NCBI GenBank assembly: GCA_030737875.1
Contig: CM060923.1
Location: 176,059,696-176,123,695 of the forward strand
Source of the DNA: Allium sativum
Taxonomy: Eukaryota > Streptophyta > Magnoliopsida > Asparagales > Amaryllidaceae
DNA length: 64,000 bases
Reading direction: 5' to 3'
In this document: positions 42,760 through 55,808 of the stretch, piece by piece
Position numbering within the stretch: position 1 is the first letter of the stretch
How the letters are laid out: the number at the start of each line of letters is the position of its first letter
Translations under genes and position numbers: made by a program
Notes under the pieces: model-generated
Database searches by the model: none
Told to the model about the DNA's origin: nothing
What the model saw: only the letters and a program-made list of their open reading frames with translations

Positions 42760-45700
42760 TGTAACGACCCAACAGAATTCGACGCCCGAATTCCGACAAT
42801 AATACACAAATCTTGTATCACTTGCCATAACTCAAATATCGAAAACACAGATAGTTATTAGAAAGAATATAGAGGGTGAGATAAAAAAGAAAGAAATATT
42901 AGAATAGAAGAAGAAGAAACACTGAATCAGAGTCTCACATCGTAGTGGATCAAAATATAATATAGAAATAAATCTATATAGAGAGCTTGAAAATAAAACT
43001 TACAATCATTAAAGTACAACAACACATCTGGACTGTTATAATAATATGTCCTCATTTACAACACACAGCAGAATAAATATATATCATACGTCTAGACTTC
43101 TCCGGCTCGTTTCTTCGCTGCATCCGACAACCTGAACCTGTACAACTCGGTCTAACTCGAGCATTACAAACGCACGGATCAGTCTGGTGAACCAGAGTGA
43201 GAAAACATACTAAGTTTATAGATGACGTCCAAGTTGATTTTAAAGTTAAAATTCTTTTCGAAAGAAAGGATAATAGTAAGACCAAATCCACAGATAAATA
43301 CGGACGATTTTTACCTTACTATAACCCAAAACATCTTTGAAATCATATATTCTTCTGATATTACAATAATGTCTAATATCAAGTAAATAGCAATCTAGCA
43401 AAACGCTTGCATCTCACTCTCTACATACATAGTATACAATCAAAATCGCGGGTGCTTATTGGAGAATGGATTTCCAACTATAGCAAGGTATGGGACCACC
43501 TTCCGACAATGTACCTCTGGAGATGAATACATTGGGGATTCAATAAGAACGTCTTGCAACCCCGGCTAAACATGACCGGCCCCTCACTTCGCTTGAGAGT
43601 ACCGAATATATCATTACCGTGGATGGGGCCAGCCAACCGAACCGATAGCATACATATAAAAATAAAAGGGACAACCGAAGGCATTTGATTTTACCAGATC
43701 AGGTAATAATATACCCTTTTGGTGGGTGCGACCCACATAGCCATGCGACCTACCCGATTTTGTACCATTTCCCGGTTGAAGAGGCTTAAGGTCATAATTA
43801 ATTAATTAATTTTGTTTGTTTATTCTTTAATTCTTTTAATTTTGAAAGAATTTCCGATCACCATTCACTTTGAATGCCATATCGTCAGATCCGCTGAATT
43901 TCACTAATTGACGTCCACAAGAATATTCTGTGTATTCAGCTAAGAGAAGTGTCCAGTCTTCTCTGCTATCAACATAAATACATTTGAAGAAACCAACGTA
44001 CGTGATCCTTTGGAAATACTCTGTCAGACATTCGTCCATATAAGTCATCCAGGAACAGGATGAACCGAAGGCACCCTCCAACTGCATCCTTGCATTACCC
44101 TATGGATCGGTAGCGAGTAGTCCTTGCAAATTCGTAAAATACCACTCACGAACGAATCACGTCAGAATAGGTCTGGTTGCAGCACAGAGAATATTCGACA
44201 AGCAATCCTTCCGCTTATGAGGATCCACGGTCTTCACTTGCTCCATCTTCAATCTTCAACGTTTGTGTTTGTTGGTCAGAGTGGTTTTCGAATATAAAGT
44301 TCGATCCCGGTCTTTCCGTACCAACAATCGTATTGTCAGAATTTGATAGTCGGTTATTTAACTATCAAATATACAATATAATATAAAATGAGTTATTGGT
44401 TCAGTACTAGGCATTACTTAGCCTCTTTAATTAAAATAATTAACGCATGTTAATTTAAACTCTTTAAATGTATTTCGATATTACGAATATCCCTTTTCAT
44501 TTCTTATTCAACATAAGAAAAAATTTAAAACTAATTTATTATAATACTTAGAAAAAAATCCTATAATCATATCCAACTTTCTATTCTATTATCGTTTCAA
44601 AGCATTTTCTATATCACTTCTCCTTATCAATAATTGGGAAAATTAATTCATCTTATCATTTGTAAAATTACGTTACGAAATCTCTTGTTTTTCATCATTT
44701 GAAACAAAAACTAATCTTTATTCTCTTAGAATAAACACATTTCAACACTTCAATTTCATTTCCTTTTTACTCGAAAATACCGTCATAATTTCTTAATCTC
44801 CTTTTATTTCTTTTACTTTGCGAATATCATTATATATATCCTTAAATCTTTCCATTTCCATTACTTTGGAAATTTCATTTTATATTACCAAATCTTTTCA
44901 TTTCCATTACTTTGGAAATTGCATTATATATTCTCAAATTCTGTTTATTTCCATTACTTTGGAAATCTCGTTATATTCTCAAATCTTGCAATTTACGTTG
45001 TGCTACTATTTCTCATCTGGAAATGTTCTTAACCTCTTTTCCATTACAAACTAATATCATTCTCAGATAATCCTGAAGTCAATCAAGTTGGGTATTTGAG
45101 TTATCTCTCAGACCTTGATCAACAACATTCTTATCTTAAGAGAGATACAAGTTGTAATTCAAAAATCGATCTTTATTCAAATATCAACAAAATCTCATTA
45201 AACTGCTTTCGTTAAAATATGGTTTATAAATCCTTCTTACTTTTTTTTAAATATCTCTTTTTTTAATATAACTTATTATCACTTAATATATTGATTAAAT
45301 CACTTCTTAACCTTAAATTCTTTCAAAGCATTCATTCTATAATTAGAATTTATTATTACTAAATCACATTTTAAAATCCTCTACCAAATTCAATTACAAA
45401 TCTTTCCAATTATCATTTCTTTTTGGAAATCTCATTTCGATTCTAACCCTTTTACTTAATTCCATTATTAAGTATCGCCAATTCAAATCACGCTTTGACT
45501 TCTCATTTCCTTTCATAAACTTTGTTATAAAATCTCAGGTTAAACTCCTTTTTATCTTGTTTTCTTTTACTTAATTCAAATATTAAGTAAACATTTATTT
45601 TAAGCCATCGTTTTTGCTTAAAAATCTCCTGTATAACTTTATTATAAAACTCGAGTTTAATATAAAACTCGTTTATAACCTCTTTTCAAAACTCATCCAT

Positions 45701-48700
45701 ATTCCATTTCAAAAATCGGTTACTTACTTAAATGTATTTCATTTAAGAAGTAATTACTTAAACGATTAAAATAATATTTTACTTCATTATTCTAGAATTG
45801 GTATTAATTTTTTTTTTAAAATCTTATTCAAGTTAAACAACTTTAACTCGTCCCTTCATTTAAATTAATTAATAAATTAATTTAAATAACCTCATTCAAA
45901 TTAATAAATTAATTTAAACAAATATCATTTACTTCGATTAATATTAAATAAATAATATAATTCCATTTTAATTGTTTCTTAAAAACAATTAATCTTAATT
46001 GTAAATTGTTACATTAATTAAGATGAGGCACGTGCTTCGCACACAGCTGATTTCCCTTTTTATAAACTTCGTTTTAAAATAATATATTTAAAAATATATA
46101 TTCGGTTATAAAATGAATTTCATAACTTCATTCGTTTTTATATCGATTTACCTGACAGTAAATCCATATTTCAAAATGGTTGATTTATCAGCCAACTACT
46201 GCCAATTACTCAACCAATATTTCGCATTGGTCAAAACAAAATAATTTGTTGAATTTCAGGTCGATAATCATCAATCAAATCAATTATCCAAGAAGATGGT
46301 TTTAAACAGTTCGTATAATGGCAATATGAAAATAAATAACCTCTAATATATTTGAAGAATCTGGTTGGATTCCTCCAACCTGTTCTTCTCTGCATCCAAA
46401 TGGATTACTTCATATAATATCATTCAATTCAATTTTACTGGTTATTTCTATAATAGTAAAATAACATCAATTTAATATAAATCAATTATTTAACACTAAC
46501 AACCAATTCAGGCAATTCAAATAATTAATTAAATTAAACACGGTTATTTTATAACCGTGACCAATAAGGTAAATTACCTTCATTGGGTTTAATCGTTAAA
46601 ATAACGATTTGGAAATTCACTGAAATAAAACAACGTTTAATTTCGTCCATTCAATCAATATATGAATATATATATATTTAACAAACAAATAAACAATCAA
46701 CCATTAGCAACCATAGCACACAATTATAAAACCCAATTTATAAAAAATATAAGTGGGAAAAACCGAGTGAGTTTAACTCATCTTGATTTGATTCATTGAT
46801 CAGCTTCCAGTTAATTCCAATCACGTCCAAATCCATTCCATGGCGTAGATTCTGTCAAAGACGATTCCAATGTCGCTTGGGTTATCCAATTCTGATAATA
46901 TATATGGGCAAGATATAAATATTCAAAGTTAATGTAATTAAATTATAATTTAATTCCTAACTATTTTACCTAACCAAATTTATTTACGGTTTAAGATTTT
47001 TAAACAGCCGACTCTTTTGATTTTCAAATACTGGTCCAATTTTGTTCATATATGAGTTATAGTCATTTAAAGTTATACAATTTAAATCAACTAATAACAC
47101 CTAAATTAAACTAACCATATTACTAATCATATATTAGTTATTTAGATTTTAAACTAACTAACTTATAATATCATTACTTTTTAAAGCTTTGGTTTGATCT
47201 ATTTCAGGAAATGACGAGTTTCATATTGGTTGACAATTGTGCTTACAATACTGGTTTTAAATAAAATCCTAAATTTTACTTAATTGTAAAACTAGTTCCT
47301 AATTAATTATAAAGCTTAATCCATAATTTAGTGTGCATATACATAGGATTAAATTAATAATTAACTCTTAATCGTTTTTAATTATAAACTCATTACATTG
47401 AAAAACCAGAGTTCCCGGTTTGACTAAAACCAAAATAAATTCCTTAATATATTTTAAACCTACTAACGTTTAAAGGTCATATGATTTAAATTAGACTATA
47501 AACTATTAATTAAATTAGCCCAAGTTATTCTTAATTACATTTCGATTAAAATTGATGGCCGACGTTTCTTCTTTCTTCCCCTGATTTCTTTCTTCGATAT
47601 CAGGCACTTCATTTTCAAAACCTGTATCACGCATGCAGTCGGTTATAATATGCGAATTATATTGAGATATAATTTAATTATTTACTTAATTAAATAATTA
47701 GTGTTAACTACACTGGGTTAAGCGCGTCTTCTTTCTCCTGATGCTTCGTTGCTTTCCAGAAAGGCAGAAACCACGCTCGAACCCTAAACCCGAATTCATA
47801 CTTCCAAATATTCCACCAGCCCATGATCGGAAAACGCCAGTCAGAGCTCCTCAATGTCGCCATGCTCCATCATGAACCCCAAGCAACTCGATCGCTCCTT
47901 CTATCCTCGGTTCCTCCTTGAATGTCGCGCCTTCCAGCTGAATTTCCGGTCGATCTAGTACCCGAGAATTCATCTCCACCGCACCGTAGGTTGAACTCAC
48001 TGAGACCTTGACATTTTACTAGACTTCTTTCTAATGGATCCAATGAAATTTGTTTCGTTAAATTTGGAGTTTGTTTGCCCAGTGGTTTATTCGTTAAAAG
48101 TTAGCCCTCTCTAAATAATCTAAACAATTAAATAGAAACAGAGACGTTTTTGACCACTGAAGTCACATACGACATCGATTTGCCACGAAATTTGAATTTT
48201 TGACAATAATTTAACAATACGGTTCCAATGAAAATAATTTCATCGAAAACGGAGACTGTTTGCAAAAATGGCTATTTTATTGCTTATATAATATCGATTA
48301 AAATATTTAATTAAATTCCAAATAAATTCAATAAAATAAAAATAAATGATATTTATCATATATATCCAAACAAAATATATATATACAACTTTAAATATAA
48401 ATTATACAACTCAATATCATCAATTACGACTTAACCGTTATTCAGGTTATATTAAAATCCTTATTAAATTACTAAGCAAACGTTATATTTTAATAACGAT
48501 TTCCATAGCGACTATTTTAAAATTTGAATTGGACATAACTAGCAATCTATAATACGAAATCCAGAATTTTCTCTTTTATTAGAAAATTATCATCAACAAG
48601 ATTCTAGCGTTTCCTGTTTTCACAGAAATTCGACTTATATCGGATCCGGTGTATCCAGTTAAAGTTCAAAACTCCATTTTACGAACTGCAACGCTATTTC

Positions 48701-48849
48701 GAGCTCGATTTATAAATATATATAAATTTACGTTCAAACTTCGTTTTATAATCGAATTATATATTTTAAATCCATTTATAATTCCAATTCAATATTTGAA
48801 ATAATAAAATATATTAAATATCTAACTGCCGAAAATACGGGACATTACA
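42760..48849 (-). mobile_element. Solo LTR of the long-LTR family (6090 bp)
   Basis: On the minus strand it starts TGTAATGTCCCG at 48,849 and ends GGGTCGTTACA at 42,760, flanked by identical CAAAC 5-mers. There is no second LTR, PBS or PPT, as expected after recombination between two LTRs. Family membership follows from the inverted conserved block (43,475-44,310), GGTTGGAGGAATCCAACCAG near 46,360, and the GCAAAC-type duplication (48.0-48.26 kb). Confidence 0.9.
43475..44310 (-). repeat. Conserved block, solo LTR copy
   Basis: Inverted relative to the other copies, with CGGAAGGTGGTCCCATACC, TCAAGCGAAGTGAGGGGCCG and GTGCCTTCGG.T segments in the same order but more substitutions and small insertions. 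Confidence 0.7.
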
Positions 48850-48854
48850 CAAAC
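48850..48854 (+). other. Right target-site duplication of the solo LTR
   Basis: CAAAC; on the minus strand it is GTTTG, the first five bases of the host intron. Confidence 0.9.
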
Positions 48855-48933
48855 CATTTTCCTTTTTTCAACAAAACCTTGCTCAATGAACTGAGGCTCC
48901 ATTAGATCATGGGAAAGGAGGTAAATAAAGCTC
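48855..48933 (-). pseudogene. Penultimate exon of the same unidentified gene
   Basis: After a TTTAAG acceptor the frame reads SFIYLLSHDLMEPQFIEQGF and VEKRKM to the donor ATG/GTTTG at 48,855/48,854. With the LTR and one target copy removed the intron would be about 95 bp with GTTTGC and CTATAG ends. Upstream exons could not be followed; nearby frames have stops, so the gene is probably incomplete. Confidence 0.5.
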
Positions 48934-51788
48934 CTTAAATGTATAACTGTCTTATTTGATCAATTGCACCAGTTTGAATTATTAAGACATGTTTTTCACC
49001 CACAAACAGTATCGATTGGGTATAGTATATAATATGACATCAAAATATTGTTGGAAGTGAATTAGTGGTTTGGGGAAGTTTTAAGTCCCACATCGGGAAA
49101 TAAAAAGGCCAGTTCCACAACCTAATATGATATATCGAAAGGAATTGAGGGGATGGGAGAATTGAGGAAATGGCATGAAAAAGTCTTTTATAATTAATAT
49201 TAAAGTTCAGAGATAGGGCCTTGGGGCTTGGAACAAAATTTGAGCTACCTGTGTATCATTTGAACCACCTGTGTGTGTAAGAAAGAATGGTGCAATACCT
49301 CTATGCATATAACCTGTTGCTAAAAAAAGAATGGTGTAATACCTCTATGCATATAACCTGTTGTTAAAAAAATTGGATATGAAATCTACAGATAGTAACA
49401 AATTCCTAGCCAATCACCAAACGAAATTTCAAGTACATTATTTATCAATAAGAATAACGCATTTAAGTTATGATATTCTTAACATTACTGTTATGTCTTT
49501 CGTTTCACTTCTTGGTATTCTGCATTCCTTACTTGAGAATAACCAAATACCCAACTAATATGAGTTATTTACGCATAGAGAAGCGGATTTTCTTTCCTCC
49601 TTCAATAAAAATAAAACTTTGATTCATTCTACTAAAGATTTAACAGGTAAAAGATGTCATAGTTCTAAAAGGTTAGTCTTAAGATTGGCTAAAGTTATTA
49701 AGTAAACTCTTGTGTACTTAGTAAGATCAAATATTTAACTCAACAATGAAAAGGAACGATAAACTCAACCAAACTTCGTGTTTTAAGGAATACTAAAAGA
49801 AAATGCAAACAATCAGTAGATATCAGTTCTAACAAATTATTGTTGTGCTTTCCTTATTGGTACACACAATCCTGTAGCTCACTTTCCATCTATAACATGT
49901 TTACCTAGAAATTTAGTCTCATATAAATTCCTAGTTTTTTTTTTGCACCTCTCAATACACCACTTCTTGTACACTCCAAACATCTTACCGATAATTTCAC
50001 ATATTAAAGACATTTAAGCTATAGTGATAAATAACCCTAGAGAATCTGACCCAATCCTTGAAGCCCCCTATTCATGACTATATTATAGTAGTAAATGTAA
50101 AAATAATATAATAAGGTCTTCATATAAAGGTTTTGAAAGTTTTAGATGGATTTATAGCTTAAGTAATAGTGTGACATTTTATATGCAAATATCGTGATAC
50201 ATCTTGAACAATTATGGATTCATATAAGCAAAAATATATTGTGAAAATCTATATAAAATAATAATACCCCATACTACAATGGGTTAACATATAATAATTT
50301 CACTTATGCCATAAGGCTTTCATTGATAGAAGGATACAATCGTATGTAGAAGTAAATAACTATAAAGAAAACTCAAATGTACAAAATTGAACAATATGAT
50401 TACCGACCTATATGAAAATATATACAATTTAATATGTTTTATGAAATGGTATATCTTAAAAATAAGATTAAACTTTAATCTCGTAGGTAATGATAGTAGA
50501 CCTATAATGGGTTTTAAATAAAAAATAAGCATACAATATTAGCATATTACAAACATGCAATAGAATTGAAAATATGTGTATATAAGTGAAATTATCTCGA
50601 TTTCACTCTAATGAGTGCAATAGTCAAACCGAGCCGATTCACATATTTAGTCCAAAAAAGATCAAATGCTTATAATGCTAGTTAGTTATCTAACTATCAT
50701 GGCTGAACACGTACGTCAACTATTGTTTCAAGTCTTTTCCTTATAACTAAATTTAGCTAGATCACCAATTTGAATGACATAAAATTGAGATACATACATA
50801 ATGCTAACCCAAGTTGTATTACCAAAGTAAATTGGATAATGCCTCACATGATGACTACCCTTAACTTATGCTTTAAAACATGGATGAATAAAGGGTAACA
50901 CCTCCTATAAAGGGTATCCATGGCTTTTCTGATTTCTTATGTTCAACCCTGTATTAGTTAACCTACCTCTTCCATATTGGTGCATTCATATATAATATCA
51001 ACATTAGATAAAAATAGATTTTTAGGCATTATTCGATGGAGGAATATGAATGAATACTTGGAAAAGATAACAATTCCATGAAAGACCATTTAGATAATTA
51101 AATATTGGTAAAATAATCATGTTCAATGCATACAACAAAAATGTAGTCTGAGTGGCAAAAGTTTTATGAAACCATTATATTGTAGTAAGTAACAATATGA
51201 AAGTAGCTATCAAAACATACAACAACATTCGATATTATTTTTCAGTAAATGAATGTGTCATATTTTATGGACATGTAATAGTTTATTTTGCTATACCCAT
51301 ATGTGTATTCTGTTTACTGTTGCAATTCAAGGAAAGAGCAGCGAATTATATTAAACTTAGTAAAAAAATGATATTTAATGTTGAATTAAATATGAATTTA
51401 GCTTAGTCCTAATTACATAAACTACTATAGATAAGTGGACCATTCAGTTCTAGAAGCTTTTTATTAGGCTTATGTTTACCTGGTCACAAAATTTGTTCTT
51501 AAAAACTGTACGTTTCTTCCTCAATCCAGGTTAGGCATCATTTCATTATGGAACCAAAGTATTGGAGTATTTAGTTTTGTACAAAACAACTATAAAAAAT
51601 GTTTGAACCCAACTATTAGATTTTCTTCCCATAGTTATAACAATAATAGTTAAAGTAAAATAAATAAGATAAATTGCCAACAACACCTAAACAGATTATT
51701 CTTTTCTACAAAATAAATGCAGTTATATTGCTTATAGAAAAACCTAAGGTTAGTTAAACTAAGCATATGCGAAAATAACTGGATCCAT
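48934..51788. other. AT-rich stretch without recognised genes
   Basis: At 49,050-49,260 a sequence beginning TGTTGGAAGTG contains AAGTCCCACATCGGG, a word common in short plant terminal-repeat elements; its edges are unclear. At 49,283-49,373 a 48-bp sequence (GAATGGTGCAATACCTCTAT...) is tandemly duplicated. The remainder shows only random short frames. Confidence 0.5.
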
Positions 51789-51978
51789 TGTAACACCCCT
51801 TAGTTTGGAACGGAATTAGATATCCCACATCATGGAATTGGAATATGAAGTGGGAACTTAAATAGTAAAGCTCATCCTCCTAATAGTGTCGAAGCATTTT
51901 GAGGAACAAAATCTCACTCCTGTATGAAGGCTAAATTGAGGAAAATATCTTGCACGAACGGAGGAGCGTGCTGTTACA
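51789..51978 (+). repeat. TRIM-like LTR (190 bp)
   Basis: Starts TGTAACACCCC and ends GCGTGCTGTTACA. It holds ATATCCCACATCATGG, CTCCTAATAGTGTCGAAGC, GAACAAAATCTCACTCCTGT and GGAGGAGCG, an arrangement like short terminal-repeat elements widespread in plants. GTGGTAGC follows at once and could be the start of a TGGTATC-type PBS cut by the next element. No flanking duplication is seen. Confidence 0.6.
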
Positions 51979-52519
51979 GTGGTAGCTGTAATGACCCACC
52001 TTTCCGACCATCAAAAGTCGACAATAAATACGACCATTGTACTTTTATGTCAAACTTCCAACACCGAATTGATAGGGTAAAAAGAAAAACCAAAAGGAGC
52101 ACATAATCTCACAGTGGAAACAACAACATAAAATAGTAATACTGACAGATGAACTGTCACTCCAAGACACAAAGTATATCAGAGTTAAAACAAATTCTAT
52201 TGTAATTAACACCCCGTGTTTTATATATACATAATAAACCAAAACATTGATAATTTATAGTTTTAGAATTTAGCCTGAAACATATACTTTTTTGTTCGTG
52301 GCGATTTTCTAATTCAGATTGATATATGACTTGTTGCAAACGGAGTCTGTATGGGAAAGTTATTAATGAGTGAAGTTTTAAAAAATATGCATATATTATG
52401 TCAATTATAATTAGAAAATAATGATTCAGATGGTTATTAAAAGAAATAAATTAAACGTTATTATATAACGTTAATCAGAAATTAACTCGGTAGAAAAACA
52501 TGTCATTAACCGAGGAGAT

Positions 52520-52595
52520 GGGTCGACCCAGGCTTCACATGGGTCGATCCATGTGCCGACCATAGGGTCGATCCACCTTTAAGGTGGGTCGACGC
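52520..52595 (+). repeat. Four GGGTCGAYCC palindromic sites
   Basis: Sites at 52,520, 52,541, 52,565 and 52,586 (GGGTCGACCC, GGGTCGATCC, GGGTCGATCC, GGGTCGACGC), spaced 21, 24 and 21 bp. The last lies 105 bp upstream of the TATA box. Confidence 0.85.
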
Positions 52596-52699
52596 AAACC
52601 CACCTAGGCCAGACCTATTTGTCTGTGATGTGTTTTCTGATTTTAAACGGTTCAAATTTTATTCTGTCGAATCTGAAGGACCAGAAGTTCTTGTACACC

Positions 52700-52707
52700 T
52701 ATAAACA
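52700..52707 (+). promoter_or_regulatory. TATA box of the Tekay-like LTR
   Basis: CACCTATAAACAGAC, 713 bp into the LTR, followed within 70 bp by a pyrimidine-rich leader. Confidence 0.5.
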
Positions 52708-55700
52708 GACTAGTAAGGCCTAGCCTTTAACACATATTTTCTGAGACAATGTCAAGGCTCTACCGCTTTATTTCCTCTCCAAATCTTTTCAGAAATTAGA
52801 GAATTAACTTTTAGGGGTTCCGATTCAAGATTTGAAGATAAAGAATATAAATCTACAACATAGTGGTCCAAATTTCCGATCCACATGAGGTAAGTCCTGT
52901 GAATCTGATTTATTTAGGCTTCTTTCCTTCTTTCTCTCTTCTTTTAGTGTCAGATTTGTAAGTTTGTGGTTGTTTAATTACTAGATTCGGTTAGGAAGAC
53001 CACGAAATCACATATTGAATCAGATTCAAGGATTGAAAAGCTGTCAAATGAGTGGATTTAGCATTATAACTTTTGGATAATGGTATATTTACCGTTTACG
53101 TTCCCCATTATTCTTAACATGTTAAATAACTGTAAATTTTGGTAATTGCGATATAATTTATTTTCTAGAATGTTAAGAATACACTGTTGTACAAATCTAT
53201 TCTATTAATCTTCTGTTTGGACTATAAATTACTGTAATACAGAAATTGTGAGACTTACAATAAGCGTGAATATGTTACTGAAATTGTTGTTTGATGACAA
53301 ATTGGATATATTGTAAATCAAATTACAGTAAATTGGGAATATTGAAAAAAGAATAGATGTACCTAATTTGCAGTGATTTGGAAACTGTAAATAACATCTA
53401 ACTCAGAAAATAAAAAGGGAAATTTATAGTGCATTGAGTTAAATGGATTTGGGTAAAATTGATACATTTCCATAACGGTAAAATTAATAAAAATGTAGTT
53501 GCAAGGAAAGAAAGGGAAAAATGGATTAGTGTGAAATATGGATTCTTTTACCATATTGCATACTAACCAAATAAAAAGATATATGTATGCCCACAGCAAA
53601 AGTAAAAGAAATAGCTTGCAACTACGGATCTTGATTCATGTACGAGTTGGAAAAGGATATTTAAATCTTTCCACTAATCAATCTAATGAGGTGCATGAAA
53701 TATTTTTTTGAAATAATAAGAATATAAATGACGGTAAATAAATAAATGTTACAATAGTAAAAGTTTGGTTGATGTTAAAGAACCAAAGAAAATGTGATAA
53801 CTGGTGGAATATAACCTATAATAATTAATTACATGAATGGAGATGTAACATAACAGGTAGGCTTATCCTAGGGACAAATGGAATTATATTATGAGTTATA
53901 ATAAATAAAAAGAGAACTTATGAATAAACCTTAGTTAAGGGAACTAAGTTAATAAATAAACAACAACAATTGGTTGTGATGACAGTGTAAGACCAGTTCT
54001 TGATTAAATAAGAAAGAATGAGGTAGACTTATGGAATGAGATAGGTTGTACTTAATTTTATATATTCAGTAACATGTTAACGGAAAACATGTGGACTGGG
54101 ATAAGATATATTTAATTATAGATTAAGTAAAACATGTTATTATAACTTGTAAATAATAAATGATATGGTAATAATGTAAAAAGATTGTAGATTATTTTCA
54201 TTAATTACAATTTAGGGAATAACACGTTATGTTATTATTAATGAGCTTAAAACATGGTTAAGCTAAATCTGTGCAATTAATAAGCGAGAGGGTTCCATTC
54301 CTCACGGATATAAGGGGGCTCAAGGAAATCTTTTATCTTGAATAAAAGGGAACATTTGAGTAATCAAGTTAATCAGTAATATGATAATATGTAGCAAGCG
54401 CTTGATTAAAAGATAAGACATAGGGTCTAATAACACGTTTGCTTGATGCATTTGGACCAGTCTGCATTTATGAAGGTAAAGAACCCAACAGAGTAGATCA
54501 TCATGGTGTTTGGGGACATGAGAGGAGCACATCCATCTGATTATTCTGCTTTCTTGCTCAGTGGGACTGGAGGAAAGCATGTGGCTTCCGAGGGACGTGG
54601 TAGGGTACTCCATAGTGGTCCTCTGTTATGGTACACGCTTAGGTTGTACTTACAGAGGTTTGGTCTGCACAGTACCACCCAGTGAGTATTCCTTGACTGC
54701 AACTATAGTTTAGCAGTAAGATGGCTGTGGCGGAAGGCGTTGGGTGATCCGGAGATTGGCCTCGGGAGAGGTTGGTCAGGAACAAATTAAGGATAGTAAT
54801 CGTCAGGTACCTGTCATAGGCAGTCAGTGGGATGCAGGAAGACTAGAGATAAACCAAAAGACCATCGATCTTTCACTATAGAGATGTTGGTTAAGGGGCA
54901 TGCCAAATTAGGTGATAGATTATTTTCTAGGGGCAGTCACTTAACTCTTGATTTAGTGTTTCACTAGTTGAGGGAGGATATCTGTACTATGGATATCTGT
55001 ACTATGGGCCCTTTGAGCGGACTTATACAAAAATGGAAAGCTCCCGACCAAGTCCCGTGCATTCTGATGCAGCCCTATTACAGGACACAAGGTACAGTAG
55101 GTAATACGTACGTATGAGGGTCTAGATACACGCAATGGGTGGTGTATCCTAGATGAGAGGGCGTTACTCCTTGTTGAGGCTTGATTCGATTGAGGAGTTT
55201 GGATATGACGATCCGTACGCTTGTGTGACATACCGATGATGGTTATGTGCGGTAACATGGCATAATGATTTGGATTTCCGTACGTCGTTTGACATTGTAT
55301 ACGCTTTCGTGGCATAACGGTGGAGATCGTACAAGGAGCGTACTATGGGGAGTACCTTGATATGTTGTGGGTAGCTATATATATTATATTAGGTTAATCT
55401 ACTTGGAGTAGATGGGTATGACGTGAGTATATAGCTTTGAGTATTGTTAACCCAACCAACCTAATAATTAATAAAACATAACAGAATGGTACATGTAGGG
55501 TTTTTCAGAATGTATAGTTTGTCCAGTCACCAAAACTTTATGTTCCGACCCCTTCCTCATAACATACTCGCAGTTAGATTTGTGGAAGAGATATGATATC
55601 TTTGAATACTGGTTAGACAATATTATTGCTTTGTAAGGCAATATTTGATTATATTATATTTTATCCATTCGGCTATGAGATGTTTACTTAGCTCTGATAT

Positions 55701-55794
55701 ATTTATTTTCTGCAGGATGCCAGACAAGCCAACTCGAGCTTCAAGATTGAGATTTTTGAGAAAAAATCGATCTGTCGAAATTTGGGTTGTTACA

Positions 55795-55808
55795 TATGGT
55801 ATCAGAGA
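55795..55808 (+). other. Primer binding site of the Tekay-like element
   Basis: TATGGTATCAGAGA directly after the LTR; TGGTATCAGAG is the initiator-Met-tRNA type used by many plant elements. Confidence 0.88.

Larger units (their letters stand above)
51987..55794 (+). repeat. 5' LTR of a Tekay-like gypsy element (3808 bp)
   Basis: Starts TGTAATGACCCACC and ends GGGTTGTTACA, followed by a good PBS. It includes GCAAACGGAGTC (52,336), shared with the long-LTR family duplication, four GGGTCGAYCC words, a TATA box at 52,700 and pyrimidine-rich leader. Its later part (54.4-55.6 kb) has the same texture as the LARD LTR end but weak base identity. Abuts the TRIM-like LTR by 8 bp. Confidence 0.82.

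Noticed and set aside
54953..55315. 120-codon minus-strand frame
   Set aside because: It is antisense within the Tekay-like LTR, with no recognisable motif.
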